Shown in pieces: positions 1 to 5,938 of a stretch of DNA of 8,370 bases. This stretch comes from Geodermatophilaceae bacterium. GTDB lineage: Bacteria; Actinomycetota; Actinomycetes; Mycobacteriales; Geodermatophilaceae. The translations under genes were made by a program, and so were the position numbers. The DNA lies in assembly GCA_013811805.1 (NCBI GenBank), contig JACCUM010000097.1:1-8370 (forward strand). Reading direction: 5' to 3'. The notes below the pieces were generated by a model. It did no database searches and was not told the DNA's origin. It saw only the letters and a list, made by a program, of their open reading frames with translations. Each line of letters starts with the position of its first letter. Positions within the stretch are counted from its first letter, which is position 1.

Positions 1-2
1 CA

Positions 3-431
3 TTCAACATCGCTGACTTCGAGCCGATCACCGGCCGGGTGCACCAGCCACCGACGGTGCACCAAACCTTCGAGGGCCCGAACTTCGTGATCTGCTCCTT
101 CGTGCCGCGCAAGGTCGACTACCACCCGGATTCGATCCCCGTGCCCTACAACCACGCCAATGTCGATTCCGACGAGGTGATGTTCTACGCCGGCGGGGAC
201 TACGAGGCGCGCAAGGGTTCGGGAGTTGGCCAGGGGTCGATCTCGTTGCACCCCAGCGGCTTCACCCACGGCCCGCAGCCTGGTGCACCAGAGGGAGCCA
301 TCGGAGTGGAATACTTCGACGAGTTGGCAGTCATGATCGACACGTTCCGTCCGCTGGACCTCTGCCTGCCCGCGATCGCCTGTGAGGACACCGGTTACGC
401 CTGGACCTGGGCGGGGCGCACCCTCGAATAG
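3..431 (+). CDS. hmgA: Homogentisate 1,2-dioxygenase, C-terminal part (5' end outside window)
   Basis: The protein opens the aromatic ring of homogentisate to maleylacetoacetate, an Fe(II)- and O2-dependent cytosolic step of tyrosine/phenylalanine catabolism. Only the last 142 residues are present; the reading frame is open from base 3 and no start codon is needed here. Visible family signatures are HQTFEGPNFVICSFVPR (local residues 20-36), a PYNHANVDSDEVMFY block (48-62) and FTHGPQPG (87-94). By comparison with the human enzyme, His51, the acidic pair near Glu58 and His89 correspond to the His-Glu-His iron ligands, although the spacing from His51 to Glu58 is one residue longer than in the human protein. 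The C-terminus ends normally with TAG. The next gene begins 36 bases downstream on the same strand but is a toxin-antitoxin module, so a shared metabolic operon is not implied. Family assignment is confident; the symbol follows from the family. Confidence 0.93.
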   Translation, partial: FNIADFEPITGRVHQPPTVHQTFEGPNFVICSFVPRKVDYHPDSIPVPYNHANVDSDEVMFYAGGDYEARKGSGVGQGSISLHPSGFTHGPQPGAPEGAIGVEYFDELAVMIDTFRPLDLCLPAIACEDTGYAWTWAGRTLE

Positions 432-442
432 CCGAGCCCATT

Positions 443-460
443 GGTACCGCGGTGGTGCCG
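443..460. promoter_or_regulatory. Small dyad upstream of the antitoxin gene, possible autoregulatory operator
   Basis: The palindrome ACCGCGGT (446-453) lies within GGTACC...GGTGCC, 8 bases before the antitoxin ATG. Ribbon-helix-helix antitoxins usually bind such dyads in their own promoter. That is family knowledge; here only the dyad is seen, and it is short and GC-rich, so it may be chance. Confidence 0.25.
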
Positions 461-467
461 TTAGGCC

Positions 468-665
468 ATGGCGATGAATCTGCGTCTCACCGAGGAGGAG
501 ACGGCTGCTCTTCGCCGTCGCGCCGAGGAAGAGAATCGATCGATGCAGGACATCGTCAAGCAGGCGCTGCGTGACTATCTTGTCCGCCGCCCTGAGCGCT
601 TGGCTGGCGCCATCGATCGAGTCGTCACCGAGGATGCCGAGCTGCTGGAGCGGCTCTCGCGGTGA
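468..665 (+). CDS. Ribbon-helix-helix (Arc/CopG-like) antitoxin of a Doc-type module
   Basis: A 65-residue protein that probably binds DNA as a dimer and neutralises the toxin encoded immediately downstream. The N-terminal segment MNLRLTEEETAALRRRAEE followed by RSMQDIVKQALRDYL is the beta-strand/helix/helix pattern of ribbon-helix-helix proteins: alternating hydrophobics in NLRL, then two amphipathic helices. The acidic C-terminal tail (about residues 42-65) would be the toxin-binding part. Its TGA stop overlaps the GTG start of the toxin gene by four bases (GTGA at 662-665), indicating translational coupling, the usual arrangement for such pairs. Two in-frame ATG codons (468 and 474) are both possible starts. 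The second puts MNLRLTEEE at the N-terminus and looks more typical, and neither has a strong Shine-Dalgarno sequence. The closest named type cannot be decided by eye. Confidence 0.82.
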   Translation: MAMNLRLTEEETAALRRRAEEENRSMQDIVKQALRDYLVRRPERLAGAIDRVVTEDAELLERLSR

Positions 666-1069
666 CCTGGCCGCCCGACGATGTCGATTTCCTCACCGTC
701 GACGATGTGCAGCAAATCGCGGACGGCGTTCTCCCGCAGGTGATCGTGCGTGACGCCGGTCTTCTCGAGTCAGCAGTGGCTCGCCCCATGACTTTCGTCT
801 TCGGAACCGATGCCTATCCCTCGTTCGCCGAGAAGGCGGCCGCCCTTATGCACTCCTTGGCTCGCAACCACGCCCTGCTGGATGGGAACAAGCGACTGGG
901 CTGGGCAGCAACACGCGTCCTCTGCCTGATGAACGGCCGCGATCTGATCCTGGACGTGGACCAGGCCGAAGCGATGGTGCTCTCCGTTGCCGCCGGTGAA
1001 CTGGACGTCCCTGAACTTGCCGACACGCTTCAAGCTCATCTCAGCGAAGGCGAAGGCGAAGGCATATGA
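662..1069 (+). CDS. doc: Death-on-curing (Doc)/Fic-family toxin
   Basis: A 135-residue Fic-fold protein, close in length to phage P1 Doc (126 aa). The active-site loop reads HALLDGNKRLGW (residues 70-81) and matches the Doc variant of the Fic motif, Hxxx[D/E]GNKR, with His70, Asp74, Asn76, Lys77 and Arg78. Doc proteins carry Lys where AMP-transferring Fic enzymes have Gly. P1 Doc uses this loop to phosphorylate elongation factor Tu and stop translation; that activity is inferred here from the motif. The start is a GTG overlapping the antitoxin stop. The C-terminus ends in an unusual SEGEGEGI, encoded by GGCGAA hexamer repeats that continue beyond the stop codon, so the last eight residues may be a recent low-complexity extension. 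The module sits between unrelated catabolic genes, which suggests it is an accessory insertion. Confidence 0.9.
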   Translation: MTWPPDDVDFLTVDDVQQIADGVLPQVIVRDAGLLESAVARPMTFVFGTDAYPSFAEKAAALMHSLARNHALLDGNKRLGWAATRVLCLMNGRDLILDVDQAEAMVLSVAAGELDVPELADTLQAHLSEGEGEGI

Positions 1070-1086
1070 GCGAAGGCGAAGGCGAA
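1043..1086 (+). repeat. Tandem duplication of a GGCGAA-rich 18-mer with 26-base period across the doc stop codon
   Basis: AGCGAAGGCGAAGGCGAA occurs at 1043-1060 and again, identically, at 1069-1086. Each copy is itself built of six-base GGCGAA units. The toxin stop codon TGA (1067-1069) falls in the 8-base spacer between copies, sharing its last base with the second copy. Polymerase slippage is a likely origin. Confidence 0.85.
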
Positions 1087-1107
1087 TAGCAGTCGACTTC
1101 GCGAGTC

Positions 1108-1164
1108 GATCATCGGCAAATCGGTAGGTTATCCGTCGAGAAACCCCCCGATTTGCCGATGATC
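1108..1164. repeat. Perfect 17-bp inverted repeat with 23-base loop (long hairpin)
   Basis: The left arm GATCATCGGCAAATCGG (1108-1124) is exactly complementary to the right arm CCGATTTGCCGATGATC (1148-1164), separated by 23 bases rich in C at the 3' side. It lies 38 bases after the doc stop and ends 35 bases before the quinone oxidoreductase start. A smaller hairpin (TCGACT at 1093-1098 with AGTCGA at 1104-1109) abuts it. There is no T-tract, so if it terminates transcription it does so without the canonical tail. It may instead be a dispersed palindromic element; similar-sized hairpins occur at 4133-4191 and 7628-7693. Confidence 0.85.
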
Positions 1165-1187
1165 AACTCGGGTGGGTCGAGTGCAAT

Positions 1188-1194
1188 GGAGGGG
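1188..1194 (+). promoter_or_regulatory. Strong Shine-Dalgarno sequence of the quinone oxidoreductase gene
   Basis: GGAGGGG ends five bases before the ATG at 1200 and fixes this start. It is one of only two clear ribosome binding sites in the window; several other genes lack one. Confidence 0.8.
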
Positions 1195-1199
1195 TCAAG

Positions 1200-2162
1200 A
1201 TGCGGGTGATCCAGGTGACCGAGCACGGTGGCCCCGAGGTCTTGGCGCTCAACGAAGCACCCACTCCGCACCCCGGAGCCGGTCACATCGTCGTCGATGT
1301 CGCAGCGGCCGGCCTGAACTACATCGACACCTATCAGCGCTCCGGGAGCTATCCCATCGATACCCCGTTCGTTCTGGGCATGGAGGGCGCCGGGACCGTT
1401 CGGGAGGTCGGCGGCGGCGTCCACAGCATCTCGGTCGGGGACCGGGTCGCCTGGAAGGAGGGCCTGGGCAGCTATGCCGAGTCAGTGGCGATCGAAGCGG
1501 CGCAGGCGGTACCCGTCCCCGAGGGTGTCACCGACGAACTCGCCGCCGCCGTCATCCTCCAAGGGATCACCGCGCACTACCTGGCCACCTCGACCTACCC
1601 GGTCCAGGAAGGCGAGTGGGTGGTCGTACATGCCGCAGCTGGTGGTGTCGGCCAACTGCTGACCCAGATCGTGAAGCTCCGAGGCGGACACGTCCTGGCG
1701 ACCACTTCGACCACGGAGAAGGCGGCCCTGGCCTCCGCCGCGGGAGCGGATCAGGTCGTGACCTATGGCGAGATGCTCGATGCGGCAACGGAGCTGACGG
1801 GCGGGATCGGAGTCGCAGCGGTGTACGACGGGGTCGGTGCGTCGACCTTCGACGACGGCCTGGCCGCGCTGCGGATCCGCGGGACGATGGCCTTGTTCGG
1901 CGCCGCAAGCGGACCGGTGCCACCTCTGGATCCCCAGCGACTCAACCGCGCCGGGGGCCTCTATCTGACCAGACCCTCCATTGCCCATTACACGCGCGAC
2001 CGGGCCGAGCTCATCTCCCGTACGGATGAGATCTTCGGGTGGATCTCCGACGGGTCGCTCGCGGTGCAGGTCGGGCGCCGCTACCCATTGGCCGAGGCGG
2101 CACAGGCGCACCGCGATCTGGAGGGCCGCAAGACCACCGCCAAGGTGCTACTCATCCCCTGA
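1200..2162 (+). CDS. qor: NADPH:quinone oxidoreductase, zinc-free medium-chain dehydrogenase/reductase
   Basis: A 320-residue cytosolic protein, near the 327 of E. coli Qor and alignable from end to end. It reduces quinones or related alpha,beta-unsaturated carbonyls with NADPH. The N-terminal GroES-like domain has the quinone-oxidoreductase signature GLNYIDTYQRSG (residues 38-49) and the GMEGAGTV segment (60-67). The Rossmann domain carries HAAAGGVGQLLTQ (144-156), equivalent to the AxxGGVG nucleotide loop. The substrate region GGLYLTRPSIAHY (252-264) and the C-terminal YPLAEAAQAHRDLEGR (295-310) are also family hallmarks. The cysteine/histidine ligands of zinc alcohol dehydrogenases are absent; the protein contains no cysteine. 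A strong ribosome binding site supports the ATG. It converges with the downstream dehydrogenase, leaving only 15 bases between stop codons and no room for a separate terminator. The physiological substrate cannot be told from sequence. Confidence 0.92.
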   Translation: MRVIQVTEHGGPEVLALNEAPTPHPGAGHIVVDVAAAGLNYIDTYQRSGSYPIDTPFVLGMEGAGTVREVGGGVHSISVGDRVAWKEGLGSYAESVAIEAAQAVPVPEGVTDELAAAVILQGITAHYLATSTYPVQEGEWVVVHAAAGGVGQLLTQIVKLRGGHVLATTSTTEKAALASAAGADQVVTYGEMLDAATELTGGIGVAAVYDGVGASTFDDGLAALRIRGTMALFGAASGPVPPLDPQRLNRAGGLYLTRPSIAHYTRDRAELISRTDEIFGWISDGSLAVQVGRRYPLAEAAQAHRDLEGRKTTAKVLLIP

Positions 2163-2177
2163 TCTCCCGGCGTGGCC

Positions 2178-3074
2178 TCAGCGCTGGGACATCGTGTAGC
2201 GCAGCTTCGACATCATGAACTCGGCCTGAGCGACGATGCCGCTCTCTTCGAACAGCGATCCGATCCGGTCGGTGAATTGCTCTGGCTCCCACCGGTGCCC
2301 GTCGTTCTCGATGACTGCAACCGAGGTGTACGGCTGGTAGAGCTCGACCGTGTCGCCCTGTACGCCGAAGACCTTGCCGCTGATGTCACCGGCCGCATCG
2401 GAGCACAGCCAGGCCACGAAGGGGGCCACATTTTCCGGAGCCCAGAAGTCGAACGTTCCACTCTCGGTGGCCGGGATGTCGCCGTACGCGGACTCGGTCA
2501 TCGCCGTACGCGCCGCCGGTGCGATCGCGTTCGACGTCACGCCGTACTTCGCCATCTCCTGGGCCACGATCGTGGAGAACGCGGCGATCCCGGCTTTGGC
2601 AGCTCCATAGTTGGCCTGACCGAAGTTGCCGAGGATGCCTGACGTCGACGCGGTGTGCACCATGCGGCCGGGGCGGTTCTCCTCGCGCCAGTAGCCGCAG
2701 GCGGCGTGCGTCGCGGCGTAGTGACCACGCAGGTGTACGGCGATGACCGCGTCCCACTCCTCCGGCGACATCTTGACCAAGGTCCGATCGCGCAGGATGC
2801 CGGCGTTGTTCACCAAGGCATCGAGCTGGCCGAAGCTGTCCACAGCCACCGCGACGAGCCGGTCCGCTACGTCCACCTGACTCACGTCACCCTCGACGAG
2901 AACTGCTCGACCGCCAGCCGCCTCGATCTCGTGGACGACCGCGGAACCGGTCGCTGGGTCGAACTCGTTCAGGACGACCGCGGCACCTTGCCGAGCGCAC
3001 TCGATGGCTTCACCTCGGCCCAGGCCGCGGCCCGCTCCGGTGACGATGACGACGCGGTCTTCGAGAATGCCCAT
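2178..3074 (-). CDS. SDR-family 3-hydroxyacyl-CoA dehydrogenase-like oxidoreductase
   Basis: A 298-residue short-chain dehydrogenase. The cofactor loop TGAGRGLG is at residues 12-19, NNAG at 89-92, and the catalytic Ser143-Tyr156-Lys160 in the block TASTSGILGNFGQANYGAAK. The wording GNFGQANY with VHLRGHY (113-119) is typical of the SDR subgroup that includes the dehydrogenase domain of peroxisomal multifunctional enzyme 2 and actinobacterial steroid/acyl-CoA dehydrogenases. A role oxidising a 3-hydroxyacyl-CoA with NAD(H) is therefore likely. His114 occupies the position usually held by the fourth catalytic Asn, as is common in this subgroup. About 60 residues after the Rossmann core form an extra C-terminal extension. 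The ATG at 3074 is preferred over an upstream alternative (3125) because it places the cofactor loop at the usual distance. No ribosome binding site is visible, but a TAGTTT box seven bases upstream predicts a leaderless transcript. Divergent from a PadR regulator. Confidence 0.88.
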   Translation of the reverse strand: MGILEDRVVIVTGAGRGLGRGEAIECARQGAAVVLNEFDPATGSAVVHEIEAAGGRAVLVEGDVSQVDVADRLVAVAVDSFGQLDALVNNAGILRDRTLVKMSPEEWDAVIAVHLRGHYAATHAACGYWREENRPGRMVHTASTSGILGNFGQANYGAAKAGIAAFSTIVAQEMAKYGVTSNAIAPAARTAMTESAYGDIPATESGTFDFWAPENVAPFVAWLCSDAAGDISGKVFGVQGDTVELYQPYTSVAVIENDGHRWEPEQFTDRIGSLFEESGIVAQAEFMMSKLRYTMSQR

Positions 3075-3087
3075 AGCCGCGAAACTA
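3074..3087 (-). promoter_or_regulatory. Predicted leaderless promoter of the SDR gene (TANNNT -10 box)
   Basis: On the minus strand TAGTTT (3087-3082) is followed by seven bases and then the ATG at 3074. A -10 hexamer at this distance would start transcription at the A of the start codon. No Shine-Dalgarno sequence competes with this reading, and no convincing -35 hexamer is seen. Confidence 0.45.
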
Positions 3088-3116
3088 GTCGAGGGCGAAT
3101 GAAGTCGGGCGAGGAC

Positions 3117-3146
3117 TTGCGCCACGATAGTTTGCCGATATATCGT
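3117..3146 (+). promoter_or_regulatory. Candidate PadR autoregulatory operator and promoter
   Basis: The perfect palindrome CGATATATCG (3136-3145) is an AT-rich island in the 120-bp region shared by the divergent SDR and padR genes. It overlaps a plausible -10 element (TATCGT, 3141-3146) 18 bases after TTGCGC (3117-3122). A second inverted pair, ACGATA (3124-3129) and TATCGT (3141-3146), brackets it. PadR repressors commonly bind AT-rich dyads over their own -10 region, so autorepression is a reasonable inference. The operator could also affect the SDR gene, whose start is about 60 bases away. Confidence 0.55.
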
Positions 3147-3182
3147 TCATGCATCGACGACACACGTCGAGAGATAAGAGAT

Positions 3183-3186
3183 GGAG
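3183..3186 (+). promoter_or_regulatory. Ribosome binding site of the padR gene
   Basis: GGAG, eight bases before the ATG at 3195, selects this start codon. The frame stays open far upstream, antisense to the SDR gene, and without this cue the gene could be called much too long. Confidence 0.6.
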
Positions 3187-3194
3187 TATCAAAG

Positions 3195-4118
3195 ATGTCG
3201 ACATACGCATCTTCCAGCTGGCGGGACGCCAGCACAGCATGGAACAGCCTGGTCGCCGCCGCTGCCGAGGCAGTCCGCGGCGCCACCGGGGAACACGGTC
3301 CCGAAGACCGTTCGGGGAATGGTCCCGGCGACCGCGTACACCGCGGACGCCGCGGAAATGACCACAGACGCCGCAGACATGACCACGGACACGAGCACGG
3401 ACACCGCCATGGTCCGCGTCATGACGGCACCGAGCAAGGCAGTTTCGATCGGACCGGCGACGGCCCGGGATTCCCGTTCGGACCCGGAGGGTTCTTCGGA
3501 CCGGGTGGACCTGGCGGCCATCGCCACGAGCACGGCGGGCACCCGGGTCATGCCGGCCCTGGCTTCGGTCCTCCTGGCCCATGGCGAGCGCGCGGACGTG
3601 GCCGAGGCCGCGGTGCCCGGCGCCGGGGGGACGTACGCGCGGCCATCCTGGTCCTGCTCGACGAGCAGCCGCGGCACGGGTACGAGTTGATCAGTGAGAT
3701 CAGCGAGCGCAGCGGCGGCGTGTGGCGGCCCAGCCCGGGCACGGTCTACCCGACCCTGTCCCAGCTCGAGGACGAGGGCCTGATCACCCTCGATCGTCTT
3801 GACGGGCGCAAGACTGCGACGCTGACCGACCAGGGGCGCACGTACATCGAGGAGAACCGGGCCCAGCTCGGCGAACCCTGGACCGATGTGGCCGGAGATG
3901 TCCGCGCCGAGAACCGCACGCTGGCCGGCGTCATCGCCCAGGTCGGGATGGCCGCCAGCACGGTGGCCCTGCACGGAACACCTGAGCAGGCCACCCAAGC
4001 GGCCGAGATCCTCGAACAGACCCGCCAGCAGCTGTACGGCCTGATGGCCCAGCCCAAGGTCGCCGAACAACCGTCCGCGCCGGAGAAGTCCGGTGAACCC
4101 CAGGACCCGACGCCCTGA
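3195..4118 (+). CDS. PadR-family transcriptional repressor with long His/Gly/Arg-rich N-terminal region
   Basis: A 307-residue predicted regulator. The PadR winged helix lies at about residues 146-225: GDVRAAILVLLDEQPRHGYE, then SPGTVYPTLSQLEDEGLI and the wing DGRKTATLTDQGR, all family hallmarks. Residues 226-285 look helical and are probably the dimerisation part; the tail (about 286-307) is Pro/Glu/Ser-rich and probably disordered. Residues about 32-145 are low-complexity: nine histidines between 49 and 76 (HDHGHEHGHRHG at 62-73), a Phe/Gly/Pro stretch (91-107), five more histidines (109-119) and an Arg-Gly tract (131-145) directly before the DNA-binding domain. Many actinobacterial PadR proteins have a short version of this leader; this one is long. 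Metal binding or phase-separation behaviour are possibilities only. The frame is fixed by the continuous junction between the Arg-Gly tract and the winged helix and by the ribosome binding site. Ligand and targets are unknown. Confidence 0.87.
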   Translation: MSTYASSSWRDASTAWNSLVAAAAEAVRGATGEHGPEDRSGNGPGDRVHRGRRGNDHRRRRHDHGHEHGHRHGPRHDGTEQGSFDRTGDGPGFPFGPGGFFGPGGPGGHRHEHGGHPGHAGPGFGPPGPWRARGRGRGRGARRRGDVRAAILVLLDEQPRHGYELISEISERSGGVWRPSPGTVYPTLSQLEDEGLITLDRLDGRKTATLTDQGRTYIEENRAQLGEPWTDVAGDVRAENRTLAGVIAQVGMAASTVALHGTPEQATQAAEILEQTRQQLYGLMAQPKVAEQPSAPEKSGEPQDPTP

Positions 4119-4132
4119 CACGCCACCGGGAC

Positions 4133-4191
4133 TGATGTCGTAGGTCTGCAGACAACCCGCCCAGCGAGTCCCCTGCAAACCTGCGACATCA
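4133..4191. repeat. Long imperfect inverted repeat between convergent padR and glpD
   Basis: TGATGTCGTAGGTCTGCAG (4133-4151) pairs with CTGCAAACCTGCGACATCA (4173-4191): 19 positions, of which 17 are Watson-Crick, one is G-U and one is a mismatch. The loop is 21 bases. It begins 15 bases after the padR stop and ends 49 bases before the glpD stop, so it could terminate both converging transcripts, although neither side has a T-tract. Its stem and loop sizes resemble those of the hairpin at 1108-1164, but the arm sequences differ. Confidence 0.82.
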
Positions 4192-4239
4192 ACCGGACCC
4201 GGCGAGAAGCTGGACACGCGCCGTGCGCGGGAGGGTGCT

Positions 4240-5823
4240 TCAGGCGGTGCTGAACTCGCCGAGGACCTGTTCGGCAACCGGAAGGGCGGCGGACCGGTCC
4301 CGCGGCACGAGACCGATCCGGGTCCGCCGGTCGAGCAGGTCGTCCACCGTCATGGCCAGCTCGTGGCGTACGGCGTACCGGAGTTCGGCGATCGTGACCG
4401 GCAGTCCGGGCACGACTTGCTGCATGCCATCCGGACCTCCCTCGCCGGCCACCCGCCTCGCCTCGGTGCCGTATCGCGCCACCAGCCACGGCGTGGCATC
4501 CAAGGCATCCAGCCGGTCCGCGGCGGCCGCTCCGATCAGGGGCAGCCCGCGGGTCCGACAGCGCGCGGGCGCTCCGAGGTGTGACCCGACCAGATCAACA
4601 GCCTCCTCGGCCATCGCCCGGTAGGTGGTCAGCTTGCCGCCGGTGATCGTGAGGACGCCGGCCGAGTCCCGGCTGATCAGATGCCGCCGGGACAGATCCG
4701 CACTTCCTGACGAGGTCAGACCGGCCACCAGCGGCCGCAAGCCGGCGAACGATCCGTCGACGTCGGCTCTGGTCAGCGGGCGGTCCAGTGCGGTGTTGAT
4801 GGTCTCGAGCAGCACCTCCACCTCCGTGGTTACCGGCCGTGGATCCTCTTGGCCGACCGGTCCCTCGACCGGCTCGTCGGTGATTCCGAGGTAGGTCCGG
4901 CCATCGAGTTGGGGCAACGCGAAGACGTACCGACTGGTCGACCCCGCCAACGGCACTGTCAAAGCCGCGCGTGGAGCACCGAGCAATGCACTCGCAACGA
5001 CGAGATGCGACCCTCGGCTCGGGCGCAGCGACACACCGTTGGCGAGTTCGCCGGCCCAGACGCCGGTCGCGTTCACGACCGCACGAGCCGAGATGGACAG
5101 CGGCGAGCTCAGTGCCAGGCGGTCGACCAGCTCAGCACCGTCCGCGCCAACAGCCGTCGCCTCGACCCGGGTGAGGATCGAGGCTCCGTACACCGCCGCC
5201 GTACGAGCCAACCCGAGGACGAGCCGGGCGTCGTCGATCAACTGCCCGTCCCAGAAGACCACGCCGCCACGGGCCGCAGCGTGCAGCCCCGGGACGATTT
5301 GGCGCGCACGGTGTTCATCGACGTGCCGGGCGCGGGGCAGGCTTGCGGTTCCGCCGGGTAGTCCGACCCGGAGGAGATCTCCCGCGCCGGTGCCGAGTCG
5401 GCCCAGCGTGACAGCGGCTCGCCCGGCCGTCGATGGAATCAGGAAGGGCAGCGGCCGAATGAGGTGCGGGGCCGTACGGGTCATCAGGATGGCGCGCTCC
5501 CGCGCGCTAGCCCGGGCCAGGCCCAGCTCCCCGTGAGCCAGGTAACGGAGCCCGCCGTGTACGAGCTTGCTGCTCCAGCGGCTGGTGCCCTGAGCCAGAT
5601 CTCCACGCTCGACCAACGCGACGCGCAGTCCGCGGCTGGCTGCATCCAGCGCGATCCCTGCGCCGGTGACTCCGCCCCCGACGACCAGGAGGTCCACACC
5701 GGTACGGACCGCCGACTCGAGTTCACGGGCTCGCCGCGCCGCATCGAGGGACGGCCACCGCACCTGCACGGTCCCAGCATGTTCCTCAGTCGCCGGTCGC
5801 GGTACCCGGCTCTCCGCGCCCAA
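4240..5823 (-). CDS. glpD: FAD-dependent glycerol-3-phosphate dehydrogenase
   Basis: A 527-residue peripheral membrane flavoprotein that oxidises sn-glycerol 3-phosphate to dihydroxyacetone phosphate and passes electrons to quinone. The N-terminal dinucleotide fold is DLLVVGGGVTGAGIALDAAS (residues 44-63). It is followed by the GlpD signature GTSRWSSKLVHGGLRYL (79-95) and the APHLIRPLPFLIP segment (118-130). The second FAD/substrate region has SFAGLRPL (358-365) and ITGGKLTTYR (393-402). The C-terminal helical domain includes AVRHELAMTVDDLLDRRTR (484-502). Length is within the 500-585 range of the family. The start is uncertain: TTG at 5823 gives a 43-residue leader like that of mycobacterial homologues, whereas in-frame GTG codons at 5769 and 5763 give shorter leaders; none has a strong ribosome binding site. 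It is divergent from the alkyl-DHAP-synthase-like gene across a region with tandem repeats. Confidence 0.93.
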   Translation of the reverse strand: MGAESRVPRPATEEHAGTVQVRWPSLDAARRARELESAVRTGVDLLVVGGGVTGAGIALDAASRGLRVALVERGDLAQGTSRWSSKLVHGGLRYLAHGELGLARASARERAILMTRTAPHLIRPLPFLIPSTAGRAAVTLGRLGTGAGDLLRVGLPGGTASLPRARHVDEHRARQIVPGLHAAARGGVVFWDGQLIDDARLVLGLARTAAVYGASILTRVEATAVGADGAELVDRLALSSPLSISARAVVNATGVWAGELANGVSLRPSRGSHLVVASALLGAPRAALTVPLAGSTSRYVFALPQLDGRTYLGITDEPVEGPVGQEDPRPVTTEVEVLLETINTALDRPLTRADVDGSFAGLRPLVAGLTSSGSADLSRRHLISRDSAGVLTITGGKLTTYRAMAEEAVDLVGSHLGAPARCRTRGLPLIGAAAADRLDALDATPWLVARYGTEARRVAGEGGPDGMQQVVPGLPVTIAELRYAVRHELAMTVDDLLDRRTRIGLVPRDRSAALPVAEQVLGEFSTA

Positions 5824-5901
5824 AGGGCCGGTTCGCTACCCAACCGGCCGTTGTCCGCTCGCCGTCCTGTCCGTTCCTCCCGTCGCCTCCTCCGCCTCCA
5901 A

Positions 5902-5934
5902 AACCCTCCGGCAACCCTCCCGCAACCGCTCCGC
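5902..5934 (+). repeat. Three tandem 11-bp repeats in the glpD/FAD-oxidase intergenic region
   Basis: AACCCTCCGGC (5902-5912), AACCCTCCCGC (5913-5923) and AACCGCTCCGC (5924-5934) follow each other without gaps. Units one and two agree at 10 of 11 positions; two and three at 8 of 11. A more degenerate unit may precede them (5895-5905). An 11-base period places each unit on the same helix face. OmpR/PhoB-type response regulators typically use this geometry, but the sequence does not match a consensus I know. Confidence 0.6.
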
Positions 5935-5938
5935 ACGC

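Noticed and set aside
1482..2111. Minus-strand open frame of about 209 codons opposite qor
   Set aside because: Shadow of qor, which aligns end to end with its family; the antisense translation shows no family motif.
3131..3139. TTTGCCGAT near the PadR operator also occurs in the right arm of the 1108-1164 hairpin
   Set aside because: A nine-base match with no shared flanks is compatible with chance.
2655..3194. Upstream extension of the padR reading frame
   Set aside because: This part is antisense to the well-supported SDR gene and has no regulatory-protein features. The ribosome binding site and padR-type leader support a start at 3195.
3189..4277. A 362-codon open frame on the minus strand opposite padR
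   Set aside because: It is a high-GC shadow of padR; its translation has no recognisable domain, whereas the plus frame has a clear winged helix.
4849..5361. Plus-strand open frames opposite glpD
   Set aside because: Shadow frames typical of GC-rich coding DNA; no ribosome binding site or recognisable domain.
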